A DNA stretch of 64,000 nt. Origin: Amycolatopsis decaplanina DSM 44594 (GTDB taxonomy: Bacteria; Actinomycetota; Actinomycetes; Mycobacteriales; Pseudonocardiaceae). Under the pieces are notes generated by a model. The model worked only from the letters and a program-made list of their open reading frames with translations, was not told the origin of the DNA and did not search any database. The stretch lies in NCBI RefSeq assembly GCF_000342005.1, contig NZ_AOHO01000063.1, forward strand, positions 62,001 through 126,000. Reading direction: 5' to 3'. This document shows, one piece after another, positions 25,751 to 34,556 of the stretch. Within the stretch, counting starts at the first letter, position 1; every line of letters begins with the position of its first letter. Made by a program: the position numbers and the translations under genes.

Positions 25751-28120
25751 TTGAAAACGGCGATGAGGGGTCTGATCGGCTGGTTCGCGCTGGCTGTCGT
25801 ACTGGTCGGTGCCGACACCCTGGTCCAGATCCAACGAGATCCGGAAGATCCAGGCTACACGCAGGTCGACGGTTTCGTCAGGGTGGTGCTGTTCGTAACG
25901 TTCATCATCGCGTTGCTCGTTGTCACGAAGATCGGGTTCGTGAGCGTCGTCCAGGCTCTCACCTTCGGTGTGATCAAACCTGATAAGACCGTCGCCGAGA
26001 AGGCTGCGATCACATTCGATATTCCCGAGACCGACGAAGGCAGCCATACTGCGGCGAACATCGTTGCTGTGGAGCTTTTCCTGATCGGACTCGGCTTGCT
26101 GCTGGCCGGAGGTGCCGCGGGGTTGGCGATGCTCGATGGAGGCGGCTTCACCGTGTTGTCGGCAGGCACGTTCCTCGTCGCCGGGCTGGCGGTCTATCCG
26201 CTGATCCCGATGGCGATCGGCCGGGCGCGTGACAGCGGCCGCACCTGGCCGATAGAAATCACCTTCACGCCCGTCGGCATGAGCCAGCCTGTCGGAGAAG
26301 GGCAGAAAACCGTCGCATGGTCGAGCATCGACGGTTTCGTCTTCGATCGCCACCGGGGTGGTCGCCGGGTGGACGTTCACATCGCGATCTCGGACGAGCG
26401 AGGACGGCACCAACTGTTGCCGTTGTTCGCCAATGAGTCCGAGCACGGATTCCTGATGACCACCGCGATGGATCCCGCTGAAGCCGAACGTGCCGAAGCG
26501 GCCATCGAACGATTCCGGCCCGGTTCGGTCGAGTGGCGGGATCAGAGAGTTCGGCGTGGCGGATTCGGGCTCGAGGAGCACGACGGCGGTGACGGCGTCG
26601 TGCGCTGGGGTGAGCCCGATCGCTCGGACGACCTGGTGGCCGCTCCGCAGCAGGCGACGGCTGTCGTCGCCCGGGAGTCCCAATTCGTGGCGGTCGCCAA
26701 AGGTATCGGCGCGTGGTCGGTATCCGCGGTTCTCATCTCGACCTTGTTGACGGTGATCCTGCACGCCGATGCGCTGGTCGGCGGCATGCTGTTCCTGGTC
26801 GTCGCCGGTATCGCGGTGGCTTTGGCCGGGATCTTGGCGGGAGTCGTGACCGGCCTGCGGGCGGTCACGAACCGGTTCGTCTTCCGGCGGCGCGAGATCC
26901 GCGGGCTTTGGCCCCTCCCAGCGGATGTGGCCGGGTTCGGGGTTCCCGACAACACCAAGTTCGTCACCAGGGTCCTGGTGTCCGGGCTCAACGGCATTGG
27001 CTTGATCACCTTCGGTGGCGGCCTGTTCGTTGTCGCTGATCAGGCCGAAATCGACGATGGCTCCTCGATGCTCTTCGGGGCGGCGGTCTTCGCGATCGGG
27101 CTGTTCTTCCTCGGTTCCATCGCGTTTCGCCATCGCGAGACCGCGAAGTCGCTCCGTGTGTCCGTGACGGACGAAGGGTTGGAGCAACCGGCCGAAGGTG
27201 ATGAAAACCTTGTCCTGTCATGGGATGAAGTCAACGAAGTGATCCTCGACGAACATATTGCCGGTAGGTGCTTCTCTGTCCATGTCGCTTTGGCGGAGGC
27301 GGAGGCAGCGGTCCTCCTGCATGAAATGTTCCGGAAGCGATCGAGGTTCGGTCATCGACTGACGCCGACCATGACGGCCTCCGAGGCAGAGCGATTCGCG
27401 GCCTTGGTCGATTCTCGGCGGCCCGGTTTGGTGCGCTGGACCGCTCGAAGGACCGAACGGGGCGGATTCGGTGTCTTCCAACGCGCCATCTTGCGATGGA
27501 AGGACGGAACATCGTCGCACCCGGCGCCACAAGATGGCCTGTCGATCTCGAAGGTCGTCGACTCCGACAAACAGCGACGCGCCGGCTTCATCGCTCTTGC
27601 CGCAACGGTGGTTCTCGGATTCGGGGTCATCTCGGACACCGGAGTGGCAGTGCGTGTCGTCGCCGCCTTGCTGGGTGTGTTGATGTTCTGGGTGGCGATC
27701 GTTTCGCTGCGACGCGATCAGAGCCAGGTCGTCAGGGAAGTAGTTCTCAGGCCGCGGTGGATCACTGTGACGACCTTGACGTCCCGTACGTGGAGCTGGT
27801 CTGTGCGCTGGAGCGACATCGAGAAGGTCACGTTGCGCCGGACCGTCGGCACCGGGGTGTTCCATGTGGTTCTCAGCCCATCGAAACGCGTCGACGCGTA
27901 CTACCCGCGTGAGCGCTTGGCGCGACCGCTGGGACTGAAGCGTGAGGACAACGGCGACATCCTGATCGCGGAGACCGAACTGACGTCGGAGGACGTCAAG
28001 GAGATCTGGCCGGTCCTCAAGAGAAACACGGAAGTCGCCTTTGACTCACCGGGGATCGGTGACCCGCGTTACCTTGGTGAAGAACGTTCAGGACCTTCGT
28101 CGACGCGACAGGAACCATGA
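25751..28120 (+). CDS. Multi-pass membrane protein with three PH-like units
   Basis: The 789-residue protein has three helix-pair plus PH-like units. Unit 1 holds TVAWSSIDGFVFDRH and ends FRPGSVEW ... RRGGFG; unit 2 holds VLSWDEVNEVILDEH and ends RRPGLVRW ... ERGGFG; unit 3 holds WSVRWSDIEKVTL and lacks the RGGFG end. Hydrophobic pairs precede each unit. The TTG start at 25751 follows GAGGAG; an ATG four codons on is the alternative. It is homologous in parts to the genes on both sides, so the three look like products of repeated duplication. No catalytic motif seen. Confidence 0.7.
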   Translation: MKTAMRGLIGWFALAVVLVGADTLVQIQRDPEDPGYTQVDGFVRVVLFVTFIIALLVVTKIGFVSVVQALTFGVIKPDKTVAEKAAITFDIPETDEGSHTAANIVAVELFLIGLGLLLAGGAAGLAMLDGGGFTVLSAGTFLVAGLAVYPLIPMAIGRARDSGRTWPIEITFTPVGMSQPVGEGQKTVAWSSIDGFVFDRHRGGRRVDVHIAISDERGRHQLLPLFANESEHGFLMTTAMDPAEAERAEAAIERFRPGSVEWRDQRVRRGGFGLEEHDGGDGVVRWGEPDRSDDLVAAPQQATAVVARESQFVAVAKGIGAWSVSAVLISTLLTVILHADALVGGMLFLVVAGIAVALAGILAGVVTGLRAVTNRFVFRRREIRGLWPLPADVAGFGVPDNTKFVTRVLVSGLNGIGLITFGGGLFVVADQAEIDDGSSMLFGAAVFAIGLFFLGSIAFRHRETAKSLRVSVTDEGLEQPAEGDENLVLSWDEVNEVILDEHIAGRCFSVHVALAEAEAAVLLHEMFRKRSRFGHRLTPTMTASEAERFAALVDSRRPGLVRWTARRTERGGFGVFQRAILRWKDGTSSHPAPQDGLSISKVVDSDKQRRAGFIALAATVVLGFGVISDTGVAVRVVAALLGVLMFWVAIVSLRRDQSQVVREVVLRPRWITVTTLTSRTWSWSVRWSDIEKVTLRRTVGTGVFHVVLSPSKRVDAYYPRERLARPLGLKREDNGDILIAETELTSEDVKEIWPVLKRNTEVAFDSPGIGDPRYLGEERSGPSSTRQEP

Positions 28121-28121
28121 G

Positions 28122-29270
28122 GTGGCCGACAAGAGTTTGGTGATCTCAAGGACGCCAGGGGTCTTCGGTCACCTGGTGCTGGTCATCCTGTTCGGCGCCT
28201 TGACCGTGGTCATGGCGATCGCCGTGGTCAGCGACTACCAGTTGGCGGTACGCATCGTCGCCGGGGTGCTCTGCGCCGTGTTCATCTACTGCGGAACCAT
28301 CGAGTTCCGTAACTACCGGACTCCTCCTCCCGCCGACGAACTGATCTTCGATCAAGCCGGAATCAGGCGTATCGAGGGCGGCGTGGTGGCCTGGAGCGCT
28401 CAATGGGAAGACATCGCCAAAGTCATCTTGAGCCTTGAGTTCCGCGAGTACTCCCCGCACCGTTCCGGATCTGATGAGTTCAAGCTGGTCATCCGCCCGG
28501 GATCGGGTTTCGACGCACTGGCCGCGGGCTTTGCCCGTGAACCCGATGGTGACCTCCAGGTGGCGGATATCGACCTCAGACCTCGTGAGGTGGAGCGGCT
28601 GTTGCCCTTTCTCGTGAGGCATGCCGATGTCGCGATCGAGGACGACAACAGCGCCGTGCGGACCGTGCCCGACGAACCGGTGGTGGAGACGGCTCGCGAG
28701 GAAGATCTCGACGTCGTGGACGGCGTGGTGAAGATCCATGTCAACGGCTGGGACAAGCGCAAGCTGTGGGTCTTCCGGTTCGCGTCCCTGATGATCGAGG
28801 TCACGGCCTTGGTGGTCGCTGCCGCTACTGAAGGCACCTCGGTGCGAGTCTGCGCGCTTGTGGTGCTCTTTGCGCTCTTCGCGGTGACGATGGTGGTCGA
28901 AGGGTTGGAAGGGGCGACGCACGAGAAGAAGCGAAAAGTCGTGCTCGAGGTCGGGCCGCGAGGCTTCTACTTCCGGACTTACGGCACCTTCGTCGGAGTG
29001 TGGTGGCACGAGATCGACGCCGTGCGGTGGGGAGTCGACGACGGCTCCACCTACTTGGACTTCCTGCCGAGTTCGGACATGTTCGCGATCCGCCATCCGA
29101 AATTGGCCGAATTGACCAAAAGCGACCCGTACGACGCCGAGTCCGGTGGTCTCGCCGGTGGTTGGTATCGGTTGGGGCGGCCGTTCAGCGTGAACGCGCG
29201 ACGCGAGTTCGAGAGCAGTATGCGGAAGTCCGAACGCGTGGAGTTCCGGGAGACAGCGGCACCGGGCTGA
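28122..29270 (+). CDS. Membrane protein with two PH-like units
   Basis: The 382-residue protein starts at a GTG one base after the upstream stop (MADKSLVISRTPGVFGHLVL). Two membrane helix pairs (about residues 10-65 and 225-275) each precede a PH-like unit: AWSAQWEDIAKVIL and VWWHEIDAVRWGV. An upstream ATG at 28041 would overlap the previous gene by 80 bp and adds a basic non-conserved leader, so I rejected it. It is the last gene of the YbaB/EspC/WXG operon. Role unknown; immunity to, or anchoring of, the secreted protein are possibilities. Confidence 0.7.
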   Translation: MADKSLVISRTPGVFGHLVLVILFGALTVVMAIAVVSDYQLAVRIVAGVLCAVFIYCGTIEFRNYRTPPPADELIFDQAGIRRIEGGVVAWSAQWEDIAKVILSLEFREYSPHRSGSDEFKLVIRPGSGFDALAAGFAREPDGDLQVADIDLRPREVERLLPFLVRHADVAIEDDNSAVRTVPDEPVVETAREEDLDVVDGVVKIHVNGWDKRKLWVFRFASLMIEVTALVVAAATEGTSVRVCALVVLFALFAVTMVVEGLEGATHEKKRKVVLEVGPRGFYFRTYGTFVGVWWHEIDAVRWGVDDGSTYLDFLPSSDMFAIRHPKLAELTKSDPYDAESGGLAGGWYRLGRPFSVNARREFESSMRKSERVEFRETAAPG

Positions 29271-29590
29271 CCAACGCAGGCCGAAGCCGGGGCGCCGCCG
29301 GCGCCGATCACTCGGGGGGCTACGTGATCGACGCCGGCGACCCGATGCCCTCTTCCCGGCGGAAGCCGGGATCGGGGCAACGTCACCGCTTGGACGCGGC
29401 AACGCATCTCAAGAGCGGGCGTGATTGCCGAAGTGACGCCCGGGAGAAGATTATCCCCCGAAAGAGTGACGGCGTTCCGCTGCTCGCCTGATTGTCGCAC
29501 TACGCGCCGAGAAAGTTACAAAGTTCTTCACATCTTCGCCTGGAGAAGGGACATGACCGGACGACTCCTGGTCATGGCATGGTTTCCTCC
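29271..29590 (+). promoter_or_regulatory. Intergenic region before rbsK with inverted repeat
   Basis: This 320-bp gap has no convincing reading frame. It holds an inverted repeat at 29552-29576 (CATGACC ... GGTCATG with GGA/TCC continuing inside), 14 bp before the rbsK start, which could be an operator or a 5' hairpin. A further in-frame ATG for rbsK lies at 29579. Nothing else was identified. Confidence 0.5.
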
Positions 29591-30451
29591 ATGACTTCTC
29601 AGGTGCTGGTCATCGGGTCCGCCAATGCCGATCTCGTGGTCCCGGTCGACCGGCGACCCGGTGGTGGCGAAACCGTACTCGGTGGCGACACGATCTTGTC
29701 GCCGGGAGGCAAAGGTGCCAATACGGCGGTCGCCGCGGCCAGGCTCGGGGCCGACGTCGCGTTGCTCGGCGCGGTCGGTGGCGACCCGTACGGCGAGTTG
29801 CTCAAGCGGTCGCTGGCCGAGTCCGGGGTGAACACGGACTCGCTGCGCACGAGTGAGCGCCCGACGGGGATCGCGTACATCACGGTCACGCCCGACGGCG
29901 AGAACTCGATCCTCGTTTCGCCCGGCGCCAATTCCGATCTGCGGCCCGAGGACGTCGATCTCGACGGCGCCGAGATCGTGGTGCTGTCGCTGGAGATCCC
30001 GCTCGGAACGGTCGAGCACGCCGTCGCGAAAGCCGTCGAAAACGGTGTGACGACGCTGTTGAACCTGTCGCCGGCGGCCGAGCTTTCCGCGAAGACGCTT
30101 CAGGGCCTCGACGTGCTGCTGGTCAACGAGCACGAGGCGGCGTTCCTGCTCGGTGGCGAGGCGGACTTCCCCAAGCTGCTCGACCTCGGCCCGAAGGCCG
30201 CTGTCGTGACGCTCGGCGCGAAGGGGGCGGCGGTGGTGACCGCGGACGGGGTCACGGAGGTGTCGTCGCCGAAGGTCGAAGCCGTCGACACCACGGGCGC
30301 TGGTGACGCTTTCGCTGGTGCGCTCGCCACTTCGCTCGCGAAGGGCGACGAGCTGGCCGACGCGGCGCGCAGGGCGGTGAAGGTGGCGGCGATCACCGTG
30401 ACCCGCCAGGGTGCGCAGCCGTCGTATCCGACGGCGTCCGAACTGGAATGA
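29591..30451 (+). CDS. rbsK: Ribokinase / PfkB family sugar kinase
   Basis: The 286-residue PfkB-family kinase has IGSANADLVV at the N-terminus, the glycine pair GGKGANTAVAAARLGA, VGGDPYG, and the ATP/catalytic motif DTTGAGDAFAGAL. These fit ribokinase, which phosphorylates ribose at O5 for the pentose phosphate pathway. It lies 68 bp before ptsI on the same strand. No ribose transporter is nearby, so the sugar is assigned from family only. Confidence 0.85.
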   Translation: MTSQVLVIGSANADLVVPVDRRPGGGETVLGGDTILSPGGKGANTAVAAARLGADVALLGAVGGDPYGELLKRSLAESGVNTDSLRTSERPTGIAYITVTPDGENSILVSPGANSDLRPEDVDLDGAEIVVLSLEIPLGTVEHAVAKAVENGVTTLLNLSPAAELSAKTLQGLDVLLVNEHEAAFLLGGEADFPKLLDLGPKAAVVTLGAKGAAVVTADGVTEVSSPKVEAVDTTGAGDAFAGALATSLAKGDELADAARRAVKVAAITVTRQGAQPSYPTASELE

Positions 30452-30507
30452 TGCCTTCTTCTGTGTTCTGCTGTTGCCTATGAGCCAGGTCACGCCGCCC
30501 ATGAGAT

Positions 30508-30521
30508 ATGGTCTAGACCAT
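30508..30521. promoter_or_regulatory. DasR-type operator (dre-like site) at the ptsI start
   Basis: The perfect 14-bp palindrome ATGGTCTAGACCAT contains TGGTCTAGACCA, the core of the DasR responsive element known from Streptomyces. DasR is a GntR regulator that represses PTS and N-acetylglucosamine genes. The palindrome ends on the first two bases of the ptsI ATG (30520-30522), so bound repressor would cover the translation start region. A TATGGT -10-like box overlaps at 30506-30511. Confidence 0.8.
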
Positions 30522-32160
30522 GTCGTCTGAGTCACTGTCCGGGGTCGCCGTCAGTCCCGGCCGCGCGAGCGGTCCTGTCGTCCGGGTCGCAGAACCGCTC
30601 GGCGAACCCGCGAGCACGCCCGAGCCGGCCGACCCCGCCGCCGAGGCCGCCCGGATCGCCCCGGCCGCGCAGATCGTGGCGGGCAGGCTCGAGAAGCTCG
30701 CCGAGACGGCGACCGGTGAGGCCGCGACGATTCTCATCACCACCGCGGCGATGGCGGCAGACCCGGCGCTCGTCTCCTCGTCCGAGCAGCTGGTCAAGGA
30801 CCAGAACCTGCCCGCGCCGCGCGCGGTGCACCAGGCGGCGGGGAAGTTCGCCGACGCGCTCGCGGCCGCCGGCGGCTACATGGCCGAGCGCGCCCGCGAC
30901 GTCCTCGACGTGCGCGACAGGCTCATCGCCGAACTGCTCGGCATCGCACCCCCGGGCGTTCCCGACCTGGATTCGCCGAGCGTGCTCGTCGCCCGCGACC
31001 TCGCGCCCGCCGACACCGCGGGCCTCGACCCGGACAAGGTGCTCGCCCTCGTCACCGAAGAGGGCGGCCCCACCAGCCACACCGCGATCCTCGCCCGCGC
31101 GCTCGGTATTCCCGCCGTCGTCGCCGTCCGCGGGATCCTCGCGCTCGACGCGCAAGCGCTTGCGGTGGACGGTGACACCGGCGTCGTCGAGGTCGCGGAC
31201 CCGAACGCCGAGGTCGTCACGGCCGCCAAGACCGGCGCGATCGAGTGGGACGGCACCGGCGCGACCTCCGACGGCCACCGGGTGAAGGTGCTCGGCAACG
31301 TCGGCTCCGCCACTGACGCCCAGGCCGCCGCCGAGGCGGGCGCTGAAGGCGTCGGCCTCTTCCGCACCGAATTCTGCTACCTCGACGCGTCCGCCGAGCC
31401 GAGCGTCGAGGAACAGCGCAAGGCCTACACCGCCGTGCTCACGCCGTTCCGCGGCAAGCCGGTCATCGTCCGCACTCTCGACGCGGGCGCCGACAAGCCC
31501 CTCGCCTTCCTGGAGCCCGAGGTCGAGCCCAACCCGGCGCTCGGCGTACGCGGCCTTCGCGTCGCTTTCGACCGCCCAGAGATCCTCGACCGCCAGCTCG
31601 AGGCCATCGCGGGTGCCGCGCAGGACTCCGGCGCCGAGGTTTCGGTCATGGCACCGATGGTCGCCACGGCCGCCGAGGCCGCTTGGTTCGCCGAGCGCGC
31701 CCGCGCCGCCGGCATCGCCCGCGCGGGCGTGATGATCGAAATCCCGGCCGCCGCGCTGATGGCCCGCGAGATCCTCGACGCGGTCGACTTCGTCTCCGTC
31801 GGCACCAACGACCTCGCGCAGTACACCTTCGCCGCGGATCGTCAGCTCGGCGCGGTCGCCAAGCTCAACGACCCGTGGCAGCCCGGGCTGCTGCGCCTGC
31901 TCAAGGTCATCGGCCAGGCCGCGAAGGACACCGGCAAGCCCGCCGGTGTCTGCGGTGAGGCCGCCGCCGACCCGAGGCTCGCGCTGGTACTGGCCGGGCT
32001 CGGCCTGACCAGCCTTTCGATGAACGCGCCCGCCGTGCGCGCGGTCGGCGCGAGCCTGGCGGCCACGACGCTGGCCGAATGCGAGGCACTGGCCGAGGCC
32101 GCATCGGCCACGTCGGACCCGGTGGCCGCGAGGCAGGCCGTGAATCCTGTCGCGCGCTGA
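30520..32160 (+). CDS. ptsI: Phosphoenolpyruvate-protein phosphotransferase, PTS enzyme I
   Basis: The 546-residue protein transfers phosphate from PEP to HPr as the first step of sugar uptake by the phosphotransferase system. The phosphohistidine domain shows GGPTSHTAILARALGIPAVV with His187. The PEP-binding TIM barrel has EGVGLFRTEF, the segment ending VMIEIPAA, VSVGTNDLAQYTFAADR and the C-terminal Cys in GVCGEAA. Length is close to the usual 550-575. The start codon abuts a DasR-type palindrome, which suggests control by amino-sugar availability and a very short or absent 5' leader. Confidence 0.95.
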   Translation: MSSESLSGVAVSPGRASGPVVRVAEPLGEPASTPEPADPAAEAARIAPAAQIVAGRLEKLAETATGEAATILITTAAMAADPALVSSSEQLVKDQNLPAPRAVHQAAGKFADALAAAGGYMAERARDVLDVRDRLIAELLGIAPPGVPDLDSPSVLVARDLAPADTAGLDPDKVLALVTEEGGPTSHTAILARALGIPAVVAVRGILALDAQALAVDGDTGVVEVADPNAEVVTAAKTGAIEWDGTGATSDGHRVKVLGNVGSATDAQAAAEAGAEGVGLFRTEFCYLDASAEPSVEEQRKAYTAVLTPFRGKPVIVRTLDAGADKPLAFLEPEVEPNPALGVRGLRVAFDRPEILDRQLEAIAGAAQDSGAEVSVMAPMVATAAEAAWFAERARAAGIARAGVMIEIPAAALMAREILDAVDFVSVGTNDLAQYTFAADRQLGAVAKLNDPWQPGLLRLLKVIGQAAKDTGKPAGVCGEAAADPRLALVLAGLGLTSLSMNAPAVRAVGASLAATTLAECEALAEAASATSDPVAARQAVNPVAR

Positions 32161-32172
32161 CGAAAACCCGCC

Positions 32173-32224
32173 GAAGGGGCGCCGTTTCGTACACACCTCA
32201 CGTGAGTGCGAAGGGCGCCCCTTC
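32173..32224 (+). terminator. Hairpin after ptsI
   Basis: An 11-bp perfect stem (GAAGGGGCGCC at 32173 with its complement at 32214-32224) encloses a 30-nt loop that contains the palindrome CTCACGTGAG. It begins 12 bp after the ptsI stop. The arms resemble the GAAGGGCGC-type repeats found at 43449. Confidence 0.7.
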
Positions 32225-32372
32225 ATCGTGTTTTCGTGGGCCTTCGGCCCGAAAGAGGGCGCGCGACGTGAAGTCTCCGTCGGGCGAGGGGCGCCCTTTG
32301 GGAGACGCGAAGCGGTAGCAAAGGTCCCTTGCTCCCCCCCGGTCGGAAAAAGCCGGGGAGGGCATGTCGAAA

Positions 32373-32428
32373 TCCGGTCCACCGCTTCGACGCCTAGGTG
32401 AAGACACCGAAGCGACGAAAGGACCGGA
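32373..32428 (+). promoter_or_regulatory. Nested inverted repeat covering the ribosome site of the MFS gene
   Basis: Two nested stems flank the leader of the MFS gene: TCCGGTCC (32373-32380) with GGACCGGA (32421-32428), and CGCTTCG (32383-32389) with CGAAGCG (32408-32414). The GAAAGGACC ribosome-site sequence lies in the 3' arm, directly before ATG 32431, so the folded RNA would hide it. A DNA operator is the alternative. Confidence 0.6.
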
Positions 32429-32430
32429 CC

Positions 32431-33849
32431 ATGACGACCACCGTGACCCCGACGCGGGCGGGACGCCGGGAATGGGTCGGGCTGGCCGTACTGGCCCTCC
32501 CCACCTTCCTGGTCTCCCTCGACGTGTTCGTGCTGATCCTCGCGCTGCCGAAGCTCAGTCAGAGCCTCGGCGTCGACAGCACCCAGCAGTTGTGGATCAT
32601 GGACGTCTACGGCTTCATGATCGCCGGGTTCATGGTCACCATGGGCACCCTCGGCGACCGCATCGGCCGCCGCAAACTGCTGCTCATCGGCGCCACGGCG
32701 TTCGGACTGGCCTCGGTGCTGGCCGCGTTCTCGACCAGTGCGCTGATGCTCATCATGGCCCGCGCGATCCTCGGGATCGCCGGTGCGACGCTGGCACCGT
32801 CGACGCTCGCCCTGATCAGCAACCTGTTCCCCGACAGCCGTCAGCGTTCGCTCGCGATCGGCATCTGGGCCGGCTGCTTCACCGTCGGCGCGATCGTCGG
32901 ACCGATGGTCGGCGGCGTGCTGCTGGAGCACTTCTGGTGGGGCTCGGTGTTCCTGCTCGGCGTCCCCGCGATGGTCCTGTTGCTCGTCGTCGGCCCGAGG
33001 CTCCTGCCCGAGTACCGCAACGAGAACGCCGGCCGCCTCGACCTGGCGAGTGTCGCGCTCTCGCTGATCACGATCCTGCCCGCGGTCTACGGCATCAAGG
33101 AACTCGCCCGCGAGGGTGTGCACGTGGTCCCGGTGGCCTCGCTCCTGATCGGTCTCGGCTTCGGTGTGGTGTTCGTGCGGCGCCAGCGAAACCTCCAGGA
33201 CCCGCTGATCGACCTGAAGCTGTTCCGTGCCCGCGCGTTCACGACGGCGATCGGCGGGATGTGCGCGTTCACCATGCTGGGCGGTACGACCATGCTCTTC
33301 GTCGCGCAGTTCTTCCAGATCGTGCTGGAGCTTTCACCGGTCGGCGCCGCGCTGGCGCTGCTGCCGGGCATGCTCGCGTCGACCGTCAGTTTCCTGACCG
33401 CGCCGATCCTCGCCCGCCGCGTCCGCCCCGCGACTTTGATAGCCACCGGCCTGGCGGGCGCGATCGCCGGGTTCCTGCTGCTGACGCAGGTCGAGGCGGG
33501 CGCCGGTCCGGTGATCCCGTCGATCGCCTTCGCCATCACCTGCCTGTGCGGCGGCCCGCTGGTCACCCTGGGCACGGATCTGGTCGTCGGCTCCGTGCCG
33601 CCGGAGAAGGCCGGTTCGGCGGCCTCGCTTTCGCAGACCGGCAACGAATTCGGTTACGCGCTGGGCATCGCGACCGTCGGGACGCTGGGCAACGCCGTCA
33701 CCCGGTCCCGGCTCGCCGACGCGGTCCCCGCGCAAGACGCGTTCGCCAGCGGGATGCACGCGGTGTCCGGGCTGGCCGCGCTGGTGCTGGCCGCCGTCGC
33801 GTACTTCGTGGTCCGGCACCTCCGCCACGTACGGCCTGTCGGCGCCTAA
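32431..33849 (+). CDS. MFS transporter, 14-helix drug:H+ antiporter (DHA2) type
   Basis: The 472-residue membrane protein has about 14 hydrophobic segments and the DHA2 motifs: LDVFVLILALPKL in TM1, WIMDVYGFMIAGFMV in TM2, GDRIGRRKLL in the first loop and ARAILGIAGATLAPSTLALI in TM4. It matches QacA/SmvA-type multidrug or antiseptic exporters. ATG 32431 follows AAAGGA and fits the family start; an in-frame GTG at 32398 adds only a charged leader. Upstream sequence holds nested hairpins. It ends overlapping the convergent DUF1707 gene by 4 bp. Confidence 0.9.
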   Translation: MTTTVTPTRAGRREWVGLAVLALPTFLVSLDVFVLILALPKLSQSLGVDSTQQLWIMDVYGFMIAGFMVTMGTLGDRIGRRKLLLIGATAFGLASVLAAFSTSALMLIMARAILGIAGATLAPSTLALISNLFPDSRQRSLAIGIWAGCFTVGAIVGPMVGGVLLEHFWWGSVFLLGVPAMVLLLVVGPRLLPEYRNENAGRLDLASVALSLITILPAVYGIKELAREGVHVVPVASLLIGLGFGVVFVRRQRNLQDPLIDLKLFRARAFTTAIGGMCAFTMLGGTTMLFVAQFFQIVLELSPVGAALALLPGMLASTVSFLTAPILARRVRPATLIATGLAGAIAGFLLLTQVEAGAGPVIPSIAFAITCLCGGPLVTLGTDLVVGSVPPEKAGSAASLSQTGNEFGYALGIATVGTLGNAVTRSRLADAVPAQDAFASGMHAVSGLAALVLAAVAYFVVRHLRHVRPVGA

Positions 33850-34508
33850 CCGAAAAAGCCCCGCCGCGGGTACTTGATGATCAGCGACCCCCCGTGCACG
33901 CGCCCGGTGATGACGAACCGGGGTGTGCCGGGGCGGCCGTTCGAGCGGGTCCGGTCGTCGAGGTTGCCGAACTTGATGTCGGTGATCGAGTTGGTGTCGA
34001 CGGCCCCGTTCTCGGGGATGGTGATCTCCACCGGCCCCCATTTGGCCTGCAGTTCGATGTGCACCACCGGATGCCGGATCTCGGCCTGGGAGAAGTCCAG
34101 TTTCGTGGCGCCGTACTTGTTCCGGATCACCATCGACTCGGGGACCAGCCAGTTCCCGTTGCGCTGCAACGCCGAGTACTTGCCGTTGAGCTCCATGACC
34201 TGCCCGGACGGCCGCGCGTAGGCGTGCTGCCCCGGCGGTGCCCACGGGTTCTGCTGCTGCCGCGGCACCATTCCCGCTTCGGGATGCACCAGGCCGGGCA
34301 GATCCGTGAGCACCGCGTTCAGCTCACCGCGGGTCTTGGAGGCAAGCGCGCGGTCGGTCCGTTCGGTGAACTCGTCGAGGTTCAGCATCCCGAGGCCGAT
34401 CGCCTTCTGCAGGACCTCGACGACGTGTTCGCGCTCCGCGTCGGAGACCCGGATGTCCCGTCCGGTCAACGGCTTGGTTTCGGTCGCCGGCTGCTCTTCC
34501 TCGCCCAT
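33846..34508 (-). CDS. DUF1707 domain protein with LiaF-like C-terminus
   Basis: The 220-residue protein has an N-terminal DUF1707 SHOCT-like domain: IRVSDAEREHVVEVLQKAIG, then LNLDEFTERTDRALASKTRGEL. A Pro-rich linker and a C-terminal beta-solenoid-like part follow (WGPVEITIPENGAVDTNSI, then GGSLIIKYPRRGFFG), as in LiaF/DUF2154-type proteins of cell-envelope stress. No membrane helix. The stop shares CTAA with the convergent MFS gene. The role is unknown; many homologues lie near envelope sensors, as here. Confidence 0.85.
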   Translation of the reverse strand: MGEEEQPATETKPLTGRDIRVSDAEREHVVEVLQKAIGLGMLNLDEFTERTDRALASKTRGELNAVLTDLPGLVHPEAGMVPRQQQNPWAPPGQHAYARPSGQVMELNGKYSALQRNGNWLVPESMVIRNKYGATKLDFSQAEIRHPVVHIELQAKWGPVEITIPENGAVDTNSITDIKFGNLDDRTRSNGRPGTPRFVITGRVHGGSLIIKYPRRGFFG

Positions 34509-34556
34509 GCCTGGAATGGTAGAACCGATTCTCACGCGCGAGATCGGGGAAATACC

